From the NCBI GenBank assembly GCA_016935935.1, contig JAFGPZ010000174.1:1-23237 (forward strand): a DNA stretch of 23,237 nt, read 5' to 3'. The position numbers were made by a program, and so were the translations under genes. Below the pieces are notes generated by a model that saw only the letters and a list, made by a program, of their open reading frames with translations, did not search any database and was not told the origin of the DNA. Positions 15,776-23,237 of the stretch are shown here, piece after piece (the stretch's first letter is position 1; every line of letters starts with the position of its first letter). The stretch is from Deltaproteobacteria bacterium. Lineage in GTDB: Bacteria; Desulfobacterota; Syntrophia; Syntrophales; UBA2210.

Positions 15776-16480
15776 TCAGATTATAAGTTGATCTTGATTC
15801 TCTGTCAAAATCCTCCGGCTATCCGGGCCACAGTTAAACAACAAATCTATCACCGAAAGATGGGATATGAATTCCCCGTGAAGTTGAGGATATGTCGGGT
15901 GTTTGTAATCCTGAAAATAAATCTTTATGCCCTTTTTCTCAAAGGGGATTCTGTCTGCGTAATCCTTTCCCAGTATGCCGAAAATATATTTTTCAGCACC
16001 CATCTTCACACACATATCCAACACCAACGCATTCTTACTGCCTTGAAAATCTTTGTCTCGCGCATCCACGAATTCCACGTCAATTCCAAGTGTCTTAAGA
16101 AACCAGCGCAGCATATAGTCATTCAAATCAACTAAATATTGCCATTCCTTTTTTAAATAAACATCTTCAAAGAAGCTCACATATTCTTCAAAAAACGGGG
16201 CCTTTTTGTAGTTTAACAATATGGATTTCCAGTGCTTCCGTTGCCATGGAAGGCTGTTGTTTATTTCAATATCTGTGAGAATTTTTTCCCGATGGCCCGC
16301 TGCCAGAACGGGAACAGTTAACCAGATGTCCCCTTGTGCAGTTTTTATCTTATTACGATTATTCCAATCCTTTTGAAGATACTGGACTTGGTTAAAAGAA
16401 ACAAACGCATGAGCCAGAGAAATTTTATGAAACAGCCCCAGCCAAGGAAGATATACAGGTTGATGTGCAGTCAGTATCAT
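15776..16480 (-). CDS. WbqC-family protein
   Basis: A 234-residue protein with the WbqC-like signature at its start, MILTAHQPVYLPWLGLFHKI (HQPxYLPWLG), and further family features: QVQYLQKDWNNRNKIKT around 32-48, WLTVPVL at 53-59 and a final Ser-His-Leu-Ser block. These proteins are frequent in O-antigen and capsule loci. Several are thought to be acyl- or amino-acyl-transferases or ligases that decorate amino sugars, but the chemistry is poorly established. Here it lies between an O-methyltransferase and a PIG-L deacetylase, which would be a sensible place for an enzyme that re-acylates a freed amine. GAAAGA just before the ATG supports the start. The family call is firm, the function inferred. 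Confidence 0.85.
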   Translation of the reverse strand: MILTAHQPVYLPWLGLFHKISLAHAFVSFNQVQYLQKDWNNRNKIKTAQGDIWLTVPVLAAGHREKILTDIEINNSLPWQRKHWKSILLNYKKAPFFEEYVSFFEDVYLKKEWQYLVDLNDYMLRWFLKTLGIDVEFVDARDKDFQGSKNALVLDMCVKMGAEKYIFGILGKDYADRIPFEKKGIKIYFQDYKHPTYPQLHGEFISHLSVIDLLFNCGPDSRRILTENQDQLII

Positions 16481-16553
16481 ATTCTTTCAATCTTTCGTGT
16501 TTAAGTTGAATTTATCGAGTTAACCATCCCACAGCCAAACCTAATAACTGCCC

Positions 16554-17294
16554 CTACAACACAATATAGGCCATATTGGGATCGTAATGAAATTTTTCAA
16601 TCTTCACGTCACGAATGTGAATCGATTCCAGCAGGGCAGTGGTCTCGCCAGGCCAACTCGGGTCATTAATTTCATCGAGCGCCAGAATACTGCCCTTGGG
16701 CATTCGCGGCAAGAAAAGTTCAAGAGCTTTCTTGGTCGGTTCATAGAGATCAAAATCCAAATAAAGCAGCGCGATTATTAGATGTGGGTTGTCCGTAAGG
16801 AACTTTTCCCCAGTCTTCATAAAATCACCACGGACAAGACTGACTTTCGGATATTGAGGAATAAAGCGGTTCATATCAAACAACTCAATACACCGTTTGA
16901 GATCCTCATAGGATTCATCTTTGACGTCGCCAGGCTTCCAATCTTTCTCCTCTGCTCCGACAAGGTCTTGCATTGCAACACTTGGGAACCCTCCAAATGT
17001 ATCGAATCCGTATATCTGTCTGAAAAAACCGACAGGCTCCATTATTGCCGATAACTGCGCCCACGCCATCAAACCATTACCGGAAAACACTCCGCACTCA
17101 AGAATTGAACCTTTAATGTCCAAAATCTTTTTAAACAGTTCATGCCGCACAAGAAAACGAGTGATAACCTGCCTGCGCGCATACTTCGCATAATTGTTGA
17201 CGAGATAAGAAAGAGAGAGGCCCTTCAGACTCTGCAGGTGCTTTTCCATCAACTCTTTATAATCGGCATCTTTGTTTGTGGAGTAGTTTTTCAT
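16554..17294 (-). CDS. TylF/MycF-type macrocin O-methyltransferase family protein
   Basis: A 246-residue SAM methyltransferase of the TylF/MycF family, metal-dependent enzymes that O-methylate sugar hydroxyls. Motif I is SILECGVFSGNG at 63-74, GFDTFGGFP at 96-104 is family-specific, and LYLDFDLYEPTKKAL at 177-191 followed by ALDEIND (205-211) provides the acidic residues that bind the divalent metal. The N-terminal 45 residues are charged and helical. GAAGGGAAA before the ATG is a good ribosome site. A candidate promoter lies about 40 bases upstream in the 165-base gap after the GNAT-methyltransferase fusion, so this may be the first gene of a second transcript. Likely substrate: a sugar of the local glycan, nucleotide-linked or already transferred. 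Confidence 0.9.
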   Translation of the reverse strand: MKNYSTNKDADYKELMEKHLQSLKGLSLSYLVNNYAKYARRQVITRFLVRHELFKKILDIKGSILECGVFSGNGLMAWAQLSAIMEPVGFFRQIYGFDTFGGFPSVAMQDLVGAEEKDWKPGDVKDESYEDLKRCIELFDMNRFIPQYPKVSLVRGDFMKTGEKFLTDNPHLIIALLYLDFDLYEPTKKALELFLPRMPKGSILALDEINDPSWPGETTALLESIHIRDVKIEKFHYDPNMAYIVL

Positions 17295-17334
17295 AAAAAT
17301 TTCCCTTCTTTTCTATACTTTCACAAAGAATAAT

Positions 17335-17362
17335 ATTTTAAACTGCTTCATTTCCTTTTCAA
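17335..17362 (-). promoter_or_regulatory. Candidate sigma70-type promoter for the TylF-type gene
   Basis: On the minus strand, TTGAAA (17362-17357) and TAAAAT (17340-17335) lie 16 bases apart, each a 5/6 match to the -35 and -10 consensus. The region is AT-rich and about 40 bases before the ATG at 17294. It sits in the largest gap of the right half of the window. By eye only; chance matches in AT-rich DNA are common. Confidence 0.35.
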
Positions 17363-17459
17363 GATAACCTTTCAACAGCAAGAAACGGTATGATTCGACA
17401 GCACACAAAACAAGCACAAAACGCATGGCACGACAATGACAATACGGATTAGTTAAGAA

Positions 17460-18602
17460 TCATCGTCTCTTGTACATGTAAACCGTAAAATCCCGCGCAT
17501 GATAATCATGCCGCAGGACAACCCATGGCGTGATCGTTCTGCAGAAGTTCAAAACCTCTAAGGGATCGGCATAATACTCGCCGCTGTCTTTTTGCGGAGC
17601 CCATTCGCTCAGGGAGTTAAACCCCACCGCTTTATTGCACAAGCTGAACATCTTCAACACCATTTCCTGCATAAAGCGAAAGGGGATTTTTTCGATACGG
17701 GCAAAAATGCCGCTTGCGAAGATGTAATCATGGTGGCCAATGACGCTGTCATCAAGTTCCAGAAGATTTCCAATTATGAAACACGTGTTCGGAAAACGTT
17801 TCTTTGCAAACTGAATCATATGCGGCGTGATATCAAGACCCGTATATCGCATTTCCATTTTTAAGTTCTTCAACCAATCCAAGAAATCACCCAATCCACA
17901 CCCCACATCAAGTACGCTTGCATTATTTAACTCGCCAATTTTTGCTAGTATTGAAAAGCGTAACTGCTGTGATTCAACACTGCCCCAATCAAGGGACTGC
18001 ACACTGATTCCATGCTCTAATATCAACCGGCTATAGTAGTCGATATTCTTTTTATGATCTTCACTCCAGACATTCTCAGTCGTTGACTTTTTCTCTCCTT
18101 GAGATTGATCAACATTGGATCGAGAAAGAGTCATTGTATAGTGAGATTCAAGACCATCCATCCTACGGTCGGTCTCGAAAAATCCAGCTTTAATAAAGGC
18201 ACCTCTAGCCGCGAGATTATCCTGACGCACACGGGCTACAACTTTCTGAATATCCCATAAGCTGAAGATTTCCTGACAGCCATGTCGAATGGCCAACACC
18301 CCATAGCCCTTATGCGTAAATTCCTCCAACAAATATACAGAAATGACGCCGGTCGCCTGGTTCAGTCTGTCAAATCTAATCTGCCCCACAGGCAGACTTT
18401 CCTTCTGAATGATAAACATTACACGGTAGTCGCTTAGTTCATTCTCTTCAAACCATTTCTGGTGTTCAGTCCAAGTGACAACACGCTGCGAAGACCCCCG
18501 GGCAACAAGGTATGGATCATTTCGCCACTTGAACACCATCTCTGCATCTGCCCGCTCTGCGCGGCGCAGATGAATATGGCCTTTCTGCCTATTGGATCTC
18601 AT
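17460..18602 (-). CDS. GNAT N-acetyltransferase fused to a class I SAM methyltransferase
   Basis: A 380-residue two-domain protein. Residues 10-160 are a GNAT domain of the PseH-like type: IHLRRAERADAEMVFKWRND at 10-29, EHQKWFEE at 46-53, and acetyl-CoA-binding THKGYGVLAIRHG at 96-108, then RQDNLAARGAFIKAGF at 126-141. After a polar linker (about 160-185) comes a methyltransferase domain with VLDVGCGLGDF at 230-240 and GLDITPHMIQFAKKRFP at 255-271. PseH-type enzymes N-acetylate C4 of a UDP-amino sugar; the second domain could methylate the same product. The ATG overlaps the TGA of the NeuB-family synthase gene (ATGA), linking it to nonulosonic acid synthesis. There is no frameshift or internal start that would suggest two separate genes. 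The substrate is inferred. Confidence 0.88.
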   Translation of the reverse strand: MRSNRQKGHIHLRRAERADAEMVFKWRNDPYLVARGSSQRVVTWTEHQKWFEENELSDYRVMFIIQKESLPVGQIRFDRLNQATGVISVYLLEEFTHKGYGVLAIRHGCQEIFSLWDIQKVVARVRQDNLAARGAFIKAGFFETDRRMDGLESHYTMTLSRSNVDQSQGEKKSTTENVWSEDHKKNIDYYSRLILEHGISVQSLDWGSVESQQLRFSILAKIGELNNASVLDVGCGLGDFLDWLKNLKMEMRYTGLDITPHMIQFAKKRFPNTCFIIGNLLELDDSVIGHHDYIFASGIFARIEKIPFRFMQEMVLKMFSLCNKAVGFNSLSEWAPQKDSGEYYADPLEVLNFCRTITPWVVLRHDYHARDFTVYMYKRR

Positions 18603-19657
18603 GAAACATAGTCCAACAACAAGGGGTCACCGGATTCGACAGCTTTTTTCAATTTTCGGCCAATGAGTTGTTTTACCTGATGGGGAGGTAACCCTGTCGA
18701 GGGCCTCCTGAATACAATATCACTTGATTGCAGAACATGACCCACCTCGAATTTCCCGACAGACACACAAGACAACCGATAGTGATCCCTCCCATATTTT
18801 TCTGTGGTACAGTACCCAAGACTATTATCTCCTAATAAAACCTCCATTCGACGCACGGCTTTAACCAGCTCCTTGAACTCCTGTGGATCGGAAGAAAAAC
18901 GATGATCTGGTCCCGGCAAGTTTTTGTCTAGCGTAAAGTGTTTCTCGATCCAACAAGCACCCAATGCCACTGCACCCACGGCCGCACGGGCTCCCTCTGT
19001 ATGATCACTGAACCCAATAAGACAATTGAAAACTGCTGCAAGTGTACCCATCTTTCGAAGGTGAACGTCTTCCGGATTTGTCGGATAAAGCGAAGAGCAA
19101 TGCAGGAGTACTAGCCCTTTATTCCCTGTAGCACCGAAAGTTTTTACCGCCTCAGCTATTTCATCCTGAGTTGCCATTCCAGTTGATAGTACCGTCGGGA
19201 GCCCCGTCTCTCCCATGTAACGTATTAAAGGTAAATGTCCCAGAAAGTCTGATCCATTTTTGAGCACTTTGACGCCAATATCCGTCAGATCCCTTACCCC
19301 TTCGACACTTGTTGGCGTGCTGTGAAACAATACATATCTGTCCTCACAGTATTTCTTAAGATCAAGGAGGGCGCCTGTGTTGAGCTCACACCGTTTGAAC
19401 AACTCGTACTGTGATTCCGTTACCTTTCGGCCTTGTGAAAGATAGCTATACGTTAGCTTTCGATCCAGGATGAAATCTTCCGTCTTATAGTTTTGAAATT
19501 TTATAGAGTCGGCACCGGCTTCAACAGCTGTATCGATTTCTTTTCTTGCAAGATTCATGTCCCCATTGTGATTGATTCCTATCTCCGCTACGATAAAACA
19601 TGGGTTTTCCGAACCTATCCGGCGTTCACCCAGGGCTATTTCTTTCTCAAATTCCAT
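18599..19657 (-). CDS. NeuB-family nonulosonic acid synthase with SAF domain
   Basis: A 352-residue synthase that condenses phosphoenolpyruvate with a six-carbon amino sugar to make a nine-carbon sialic-like acid. The TIM-barrel part has IVAEIGINHNGDMNLA at 22-37, HSTPTS near 112-117, LHCSSLYPTNPEDV at 185-198, GFSDHTEGA at 215-223 and IEKHFTLDKNLPGPDHRFS at 237-255. The C-terminal SAF (antifreeze-like) domain occupies about 290-352 and normally caps the active site. The GPDH and HTEG signatures look closer to NeuB/LegI than to PseI, although the hydrolase gene beside it is PseG-like. The ATG at 19657 shares one base with the upstream TGA (TGATG); a TTG one codon earlier is less likely. It overlaps the next gene by ATGA. 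Confidence 0.92.
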   Translation of the reverse strand: MEFEKEIALGERRIGSENPCFIVAEIGINHNGDMNLARKEIDTAVEAGADSIKFQNYKTEDFILDRKLTYSYLSQGRKVTESQYELFKRCELNTGALLDLKKYCEDRYVLFHSTPTSVEGVRDLTDIGVKVLKNGSDFLGHLPLIRYMGETGLPTVLSTGMATQDEIAEAVKTFGATGNKGLVLLHCSSLYPTNPEDVHLRKMGTLAAVFNCLIGFSDHTEGARAAVGAVALGACWIEKHFTLDKNLPGPDHRFSSDPQEFKELVKAVRRMEVLLGDNSLGYCTTEKYGRDHYRLSCVSVGKFEVGHVLQSSDIVFRRPSTGLPPHQVKQLIGRKLKKAVESGDPLLLDYVS

Positions 19658-20751
19658 CAATACTTAACCTTTTGCTCTATCTCATCTGCAACTCTCAGTG
19701 TGCCTTCACCATCCACTAAAACCATACCCAATTCAGACATTTTCACCAAATGATCAGGCTTCAGGTTAGAAATTACCTGAAAATAATCTTTCGGTGTTAT
19801 ATTGCAACCATCACCCATGTTGATAATCGCACCATAATTTTCGACAGCGTAGGTTAATTCACGCTGATTTTCTCCAAGAATGGCCACAACCGCGGGCACT
19901 CCCAAGCAACAACGCTCCCAGGTCGTTGTTCCTCCGGATCCAATAGCGAGGTCTGCTTGCATCATCAAAAAGGCTATATGATCGACCTGACGATGAAATA
20001 AAAAATTCGGCATGGCCTGACAAAGAAGCTCAATATCTCTACCGTGCGGGTTATTCTCACCGACGACTACATCTACATGAATATCAGATCTTTGGAGCAT
20101 GACCAACGCTTGTATTGCTTTGGTTGTTTCATTCGCTTCATCAGTACCCCCAAAAAATACATGGATGCCTCTAATGGATCCATCCCGCTTCCTCAGATTT
20201 TTACGCGCTTCTCTGAATTCACGTCTCAGCATCGCGTATTGTGGACCTGTCATCTTTTTGCATTGTACAGGAATTAGCCCGTCATACCGAGTAGCAGCAT
20301 TATGATACAGATTCTGATCTACAATCAAATCACACTCATGATGTCTATCAGCCAGATCATCAATCACCATGATTTTTTTTACATAAGATCTTAAATAAGC
20401 TTCCCATTTGTAGTCCAGGGCATAGTGATCAACGATTAACCATTTTATAGGAACGGAGGTTTTCGTCAATTCTGCAGCTGTTTGTCTCGTGTCCACTTCC
20501 CAGTTCACGCCGAGCCAGTGGCTGTGCCTTGTATCGCCATGAGAAACATCCCGAACCCCGTCCGGGGGGCTAAGTAAAATCACCGGATAGCCTTTACGTT
20601 CGATAAGATCTCCGAGGTGTCCTGGCAGATCACGGCAGATGAACCCAATCTCCAGGCCTCTGAGCTTCAGTCCATCGGCCAAAGCAAGGCACCGCATGAC
20701 ATGGCCTGAACCTATCTCGATAGATGCGTCCGTGCGGAAAATGATATCCAT
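19657..20751 (-). CDS. pseG: PseG-type UDP-amino-sugar hydrolase
   Basis: A 364-residue GT-B-fold hydrolase related to PseG, which releases UDP from the UDP-diacetamido-trideoxy sugar that feeds pseudaminic acid synthase. It starts MDIIFRTDASIEIGSGHVMR, and His17 in GSGHVMRCLALA sits at the same position as the catalytic histidine of Campylobacter PseG. MVIDDLADR at 128-136, DLIVDQNLYH at 141-150, FFGGTDE at 199-205 and AIGSGGTTTWERCCLGVP at 269-286 are further family signatures. The ATG shares one base with the preceding TAA (TAATG), and the stop overlaps the synthase start. The symbol is by family resemblance: the synthase beside it looks NeuB/LegI-like, so the real substrate may not be the L-altro sugar. 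Confidence 0.9.
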   Translation of the reverse strand: MDIIFRTDASIEIGSGHVMRCLALADGLKLRGLEIGFICRDLPGHLGDLIERKGYPVILLSPPDGVRDVSHGDTRHSHWLGVNWEVDTRQTAAELTKTSVPIKWLIVDHYALDYKWEAYLRSYVKKIMVIDDLADRHHECDLIVDQNLYHNAATRYDGLIPVQCKKMTGPQYAMLRREFREARKNLRKRDGSIRGIHVFFGGTDEANETTKAIQALVMLQRSDIHVDVVVGENNPHGRDIELLCQAMPNFLFHRQVDHIAFLMMQADLAIGSGGTTTWERCCLGVPAVVAILGENQRELTYAVENYGAIINMGDGCNITPKDYFQVISNLKPDHLVKMSELGMVLVDGEGTLRVADEIEQKVKY

Positions 20752-22841
20752 TAATTCAATCTTTTAAAACCAGCCACAGACGGTTCCCCGATCAGGTATT
20801 GCTCGGGATGGCCCTTTTCCCGTGCTTCCTGAACCCTGCTAAACACATCATCCAGAGCCATAAGATATTGTTGAACGTGCTCTTCAGTGTGAGTAAGCAT
20901 GGAATAAAAACTATCAGATGCAAGAAAACCCCTTTCAAGCATCCACTGGATAAACAACGCCTTTAACACAAGGGTTTTTTCATCTTTAAATGAAAAATGG
21001 CTAAGAGGGGGAATGCCCTCTACGTGAATTGGGATATTGTGTTTATCGGAAAATTGATGCCAGCCGGCTTGCACTTGCGTGCCAATCTTCATCAGATGAT
21101 CACCCACATTGTATTGGCGGTGTTTTCTGATTGTGGCTATGGCCGCCGTCGGCCCGACCCGTTCCGTCCAGTAGGTGCTGCTGATAAACGTCCTCTGCGC
21201 CGCCTCCATCACATCCGCAATTCCTATGATGGCAGCAATCGGATAACCGTTGCCCAAGGCTTTGGAAAATACCGCCATGTCCGGCTTGATATTTAATTGC
21301 ATATGTGCACCGGTAGTATTCATCCGAAATCCTGAAGATATTTCATCCATTATCAGAACAGATTGAAATGATCTTGCCAGTTTTTTGACACCGTCTAAAA
21401 ACCCCGGCAGGGGTTGCTCGTTTCTAATAGGCTCCATGATGATCGCGGCAACTTGATTTCTGTGGGCATTTAAAATTTTTTCGAGCTCATCAAGTTGGTT
21501 GTATCGAAACGGTATCGCCGTTCCCGAAAGACCTTTCGGCACGCCTGCCGGTTCCAGGCCCGGAATCAGATGCTCGCCCAGCGCATTATCTGTTCCAACG
21601 TTTGCAGCCAGATACCAGTCGTGCCAGCCGTGATAGCCGCAGAATACTATTTTATCTCTGCCTGTAAATGTGCGGGCTATGCGAACAGCTATTGCCATTG
21701 ATTCACCGCCTGTTCTCGCATACCGAACTTTGTCAGCCCAAGGGTGGAGTTCACACAAAAGGTCTGCCAGTTCAACTTCTTCAGGGCAATTGAGTGAAGA
21801 ACTTGTTCCACCTGTAATAGCAGCCTTCACGGCATCATCCACATCCGGATCGGCATATCCCAAAACATTCGCCCCAATCCCACCAATGCTCATATCGATA
21901 TATCGATTGCCATCGAGATCCCATACTTCGGCACCTTTCGCTTTACTGAAATAGCCGGGCCATATACCATAAGAAAACAGATCGGGTCTCTTGGATAAAA
22001 GCTGTGACAGTCCCGGAATGCGTTTCTTGGCTCGCTCCTGCATTGCAAGGGATTTAGAGATATTCAACTTCTTCAAATTGAGGACTTTTTGATCTGCTTC
22101 AAGGGACTTCTGGAAACCTTCATTTCTTTTAAATTGATGATTAATCTCATTTAACTGAGGATTGTTTTCAAGAAGCTTCAGCATATCTGCAGTAGCAAAT
22201 GTTGGATTCGAAGGATAAAGATGTTCATAAACCCGTGTCACAAATTCAAAGTCCTGCGGCTCATCAACGGTCCAGCGCAGGTGGGAAAGATCCCTTTCTC
22301 GATTCTTATAATGACCGATCTTAAAGTAATTTGGCTTCTCATAAATAAAAGAGGTTACGTGCTCCCGCTCAGATGGCAAATCAGCCCTTTGCCAGGCTTC
22401 AACTAAGACACGAAACCGAAAAACTTCCACATCAAGCCCATCAGGAAACGTCGGTTCGATGGCATTCGATGCATAATCATAGTCGCCCTGAAAATAATAA
22501 TCGATAACCTGATCTATGATATCGGGATCAATGAGCGGGCAGTCCCCCGTTAAACGAACTATATTTTCCGGTTGATAAGGCAAAGCCGCCTGATAAAAGC
22601 GATCCAGGACATCATCCAGGTGGCCACGGAAAAAAGGAACCTGAATTTTTTTGCATAAATCTTCAATCCTGTCGTCACTCATATCTGTGCTTGTGGCAAC
22701 GACAAGTTGATCGATTCTGCCGGCACGCAAGATCCGCTCGATCTGATGCTGCAGCATGGGAATCCCCAAAATTGGTTTCAGCACTTTGCCGGGCAATCTT
22801 TGTGATGAAACCCTTGCTTGCAGTATGGCTAATGTCCTCAT
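20751..22841 (-). CDS. SpsF/PseF-type cytidylyltransferase fused to a class III PLP aminotransferase
   Basis: A 696-residue fusion. Residues 1-235 are a CTP-transferase domain (SpsF/PseF/NeuA superfamily): the nucleotide loop QARVSSQRLPGKVL at 8-21, RLTGDCPLIDP at 96-106 and RWTVDEPQDFEF at 189-200. It would make the CMP-activated nonulosonic acid. After a charged linker (about 236-275), residues 280-690 are a class III aminotransferase related to glutamate-1-semialdehyde aminomutase: RTGGESMAIAVRIAR at 376-390, GYHGWHDWY at 402-410, IMDEISSGFR at 497-506 with the cofactor Asp499, and VFSKALGNGYP at 524-534 with the PLP lysine Lys527. It could add or move an amine on a sugar. The start overlaps the upstream GNAT gene (ATGA) and has GGGTGA upstream. 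No internal stop or ribosome site breaks the fusion. Confidence 0.93.
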   Translation of the reverse strand: MRTLAILQARVSSQRLPGKVLKPILGIPMLQHQIERILRAGRIDQLVVATSTDMSDDRIEDLCKKIQVPFFRGHLDDVLDRFYQAALPYQPENIVRLTGDCPLIDPDIIDQVIDYYFQGDYDYASNAIEPTFPDGLDVEVFRFRVLVEAWQRADLPSEREHVTSFIYEKPNYFKIGHYKNRERDLSHLRWTVDEPQDFEFVTRVYEHLYPSNPTFATADMLKLLENNPQLNEINHQFKRNEGFQKSLEADQKVLNLKKLNISKSLAMQERAKKRIPGLSQLLSKRPDLFSYGIWPGYFSKAKGAEVWDLDGNRYIDMSIGGIGANVLGYADPDVDDAVKAAITGGTSSSLNCPEEVELADLLCELHPWADKVRYARTGGESMAIAVRIARTFTGRDKIVFCGYHGWHDWYLAANVGTDNALGEHLIPGLEPAGVPKGLSGTAIPFRYNQLDELEKILNAHRNQVAAIIMEPIRNEQPLPGFLDGVKKLARSFQSVLIMDEISSGFRMNTTGAHMQLNIKPDMAVFSKALGNGYPIAAIIGIADVMEAAQRTFISSTYWTERVGPTAAIATIRKHRQYNVGDHLMKIGTQVQAGWHQFSDKHNIPIHVEGIPPLSHFSFKDEKTLVLKALFIQWMLERGFLASDSFYSMLTHTEEHVQQYLMALDDVFSRVQEAREKGHPEQYLIGEPSVAGFKRLN

Positions 22842-23237
22842 TTTTTCACCCAGTCGAATTCAAATTTCCTTACATTCTTAAAATCAAAATATTTCGGGTT
22901 GAAACAACTGACGCAAATCCTATCCAGAATTTTACCATTCAATATATAATGACCCTGTAAAACTGCTTCCACTATCCAGTCTGCTTTCAGATAACATTTT
23001 ATTGAGGCAATATTATCTGAGTACATTCCTCCGGATAATTTCCTAAGATCATGAATCTCGAAGGCAATGCGATTCCCCAGTTTGATCGCCTCGGTCGCAA
23101 GGCCCTTGCCCCAGTAATCGCGATCTCCAATTACCATAACCAAATCAGATGTTCTATGTTTCCAATCAATTGGTCCCACTTTAAGATTGCCGATATGCTT
23201 GGAATCACCTTTCGACATGACTGCGTACATATAATAC
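22838..23237 (-). CDS. GNAT-family N-acetyltransferase (5' end outside the window)
   Basis: The open frame continues to the right edge (the codons before the first visible ATG read Tyr-Tyr), so the true start is outside; about 60 N-terminal residues are probably missing. The visible part has the GNAT beta-strand/turn HIGNLKVGPIDWKHRTSDLV, then the acetyl-CoA-binding segment GDRDYWGKGLATEAIKLG (R/Q-x-x-G-x-G/A type), and the NIASIKCYLKADW segment common in the RimJ/RimL-like subgroup. It probably N-acylates an amino sugar, as PseH-type enzymes do in nonulosonic acid pathways. The unusual C-terminal tail carries RICVSCFNPKYFDF. Its TGA overlaps the start of the cytidylyltransferase-aminotransferase fusion (ATGA), so it belongs to the same coupled module. 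Family is firm; the substrate is inferred. Confidence 0.85.
   Translation of the reverse strand, partial: YYMYAVMSKGDSKHIGNLKVGPIDWKHRTSDLVMVIGDRDYWGKGLATEAIKLGNRIAFEIHDLRKLSGGMYSDNIASIKCYLKADWIVEAVLQGHYILNGKILDRICVSCFNPKYFDFKNVRKFEFDWVKK

Noticed and set aside
18599..22841. Plain pseudaminic acid operon with standard symbols pseF, pseI
   Set aside because: The cytidylyltransferase is fused to a class III aminotransferase and the synthase looks NeuB/LegI-like, so those symbols would overstate what the sequence shows.

Overview
The window is a stretch of a large bacterial surface-glycan biosynthesis locus. All 21 recognisable genes lie on the minus strand, so transcription runs from the right edge (base 23237) to the left edge (base 1), and both edge genes are cut by the window. 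I see no rRNA, tRNA, CRISPR array, transposase or phage gene. Density is about 95 percent coding, with many ATGA, TAATG or TGATG stop/start overlaps. The gene content (nonulosonic-acid enzymes, heptosyltransferase-like GT9 enzymes, several radical SAM proteins with B12-type N-terminal domains) suggests a Gram-negative, probably anaerobic environmental bacterium. Desulfobacterota or a similar lineage would fit, but nothing here fixes the taxon.

Right block (23237 to 17460): a translationally coupled nonulosonic (sialic-like) acid module. In transcription order it holds a GNAT acetyltransferase (5' end outside the window), a fusion of an SpsF/PseF-type cytidylyltransferase with a class III PLP aminotransferase, a PseG-type UDP-sugar hydrolase, a NeuB-family synthase, and a fusion of a second GNAT with a class I methyltransferase. 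The early dehydratase and first aminotransferase (PseB/PseC-type or equivalent) are not in the window and would be expected further right.

Middle block (17362 to 12110): a candidate sigma70-type promoter precedes a TylF/MycF-type O-methyltransferase, a WbqC-family protein, a PIG-L/LmbE-type deacetylase and two tandem radical SAM proteins with B12-type N-terminal domains. These look like sugar-tailoring functions.

Left-middle block (12008 to 4270): a poorly recognisable GT-B-like protein, a GT4 glycosyltransferase, a methyltransferase overlapping a SPASM-type radical SAM protein, a GT9-like transferase with an extra N-terminal helical domain, and a third B12-type radical SAM protein. This part is AT-rich with looser spacing.

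Left block (4137 to 1): a GT9 transferase whose N-terminus looks frame-shifted, a methyltransferase, a GT4 transferase, a Gfo/Idh/MocA oxidoreductase and the first 58 codons of an extended SDR. These are coupled by near-continuous stop/start overlaps, and base composition becomes clearly GC-richer from about base 2880 leftward.

Working model (inference): the locus makes and assembles a heavily modified surface or appendage glycan containing a CMP-activated nonulosonic acid. Extra amination, N-acylation, deacetylation, O-methylation and perhaps radical C-methylation or rearrangement would be supplied by the unusual fusions and the four radical SAM enzymes. At least four glycosyltransferases would assemble the chain. 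No flippase, polymerase, ligase, ABC exporter or flagellin gene is visible, so the final carrier cannot be named from this window.
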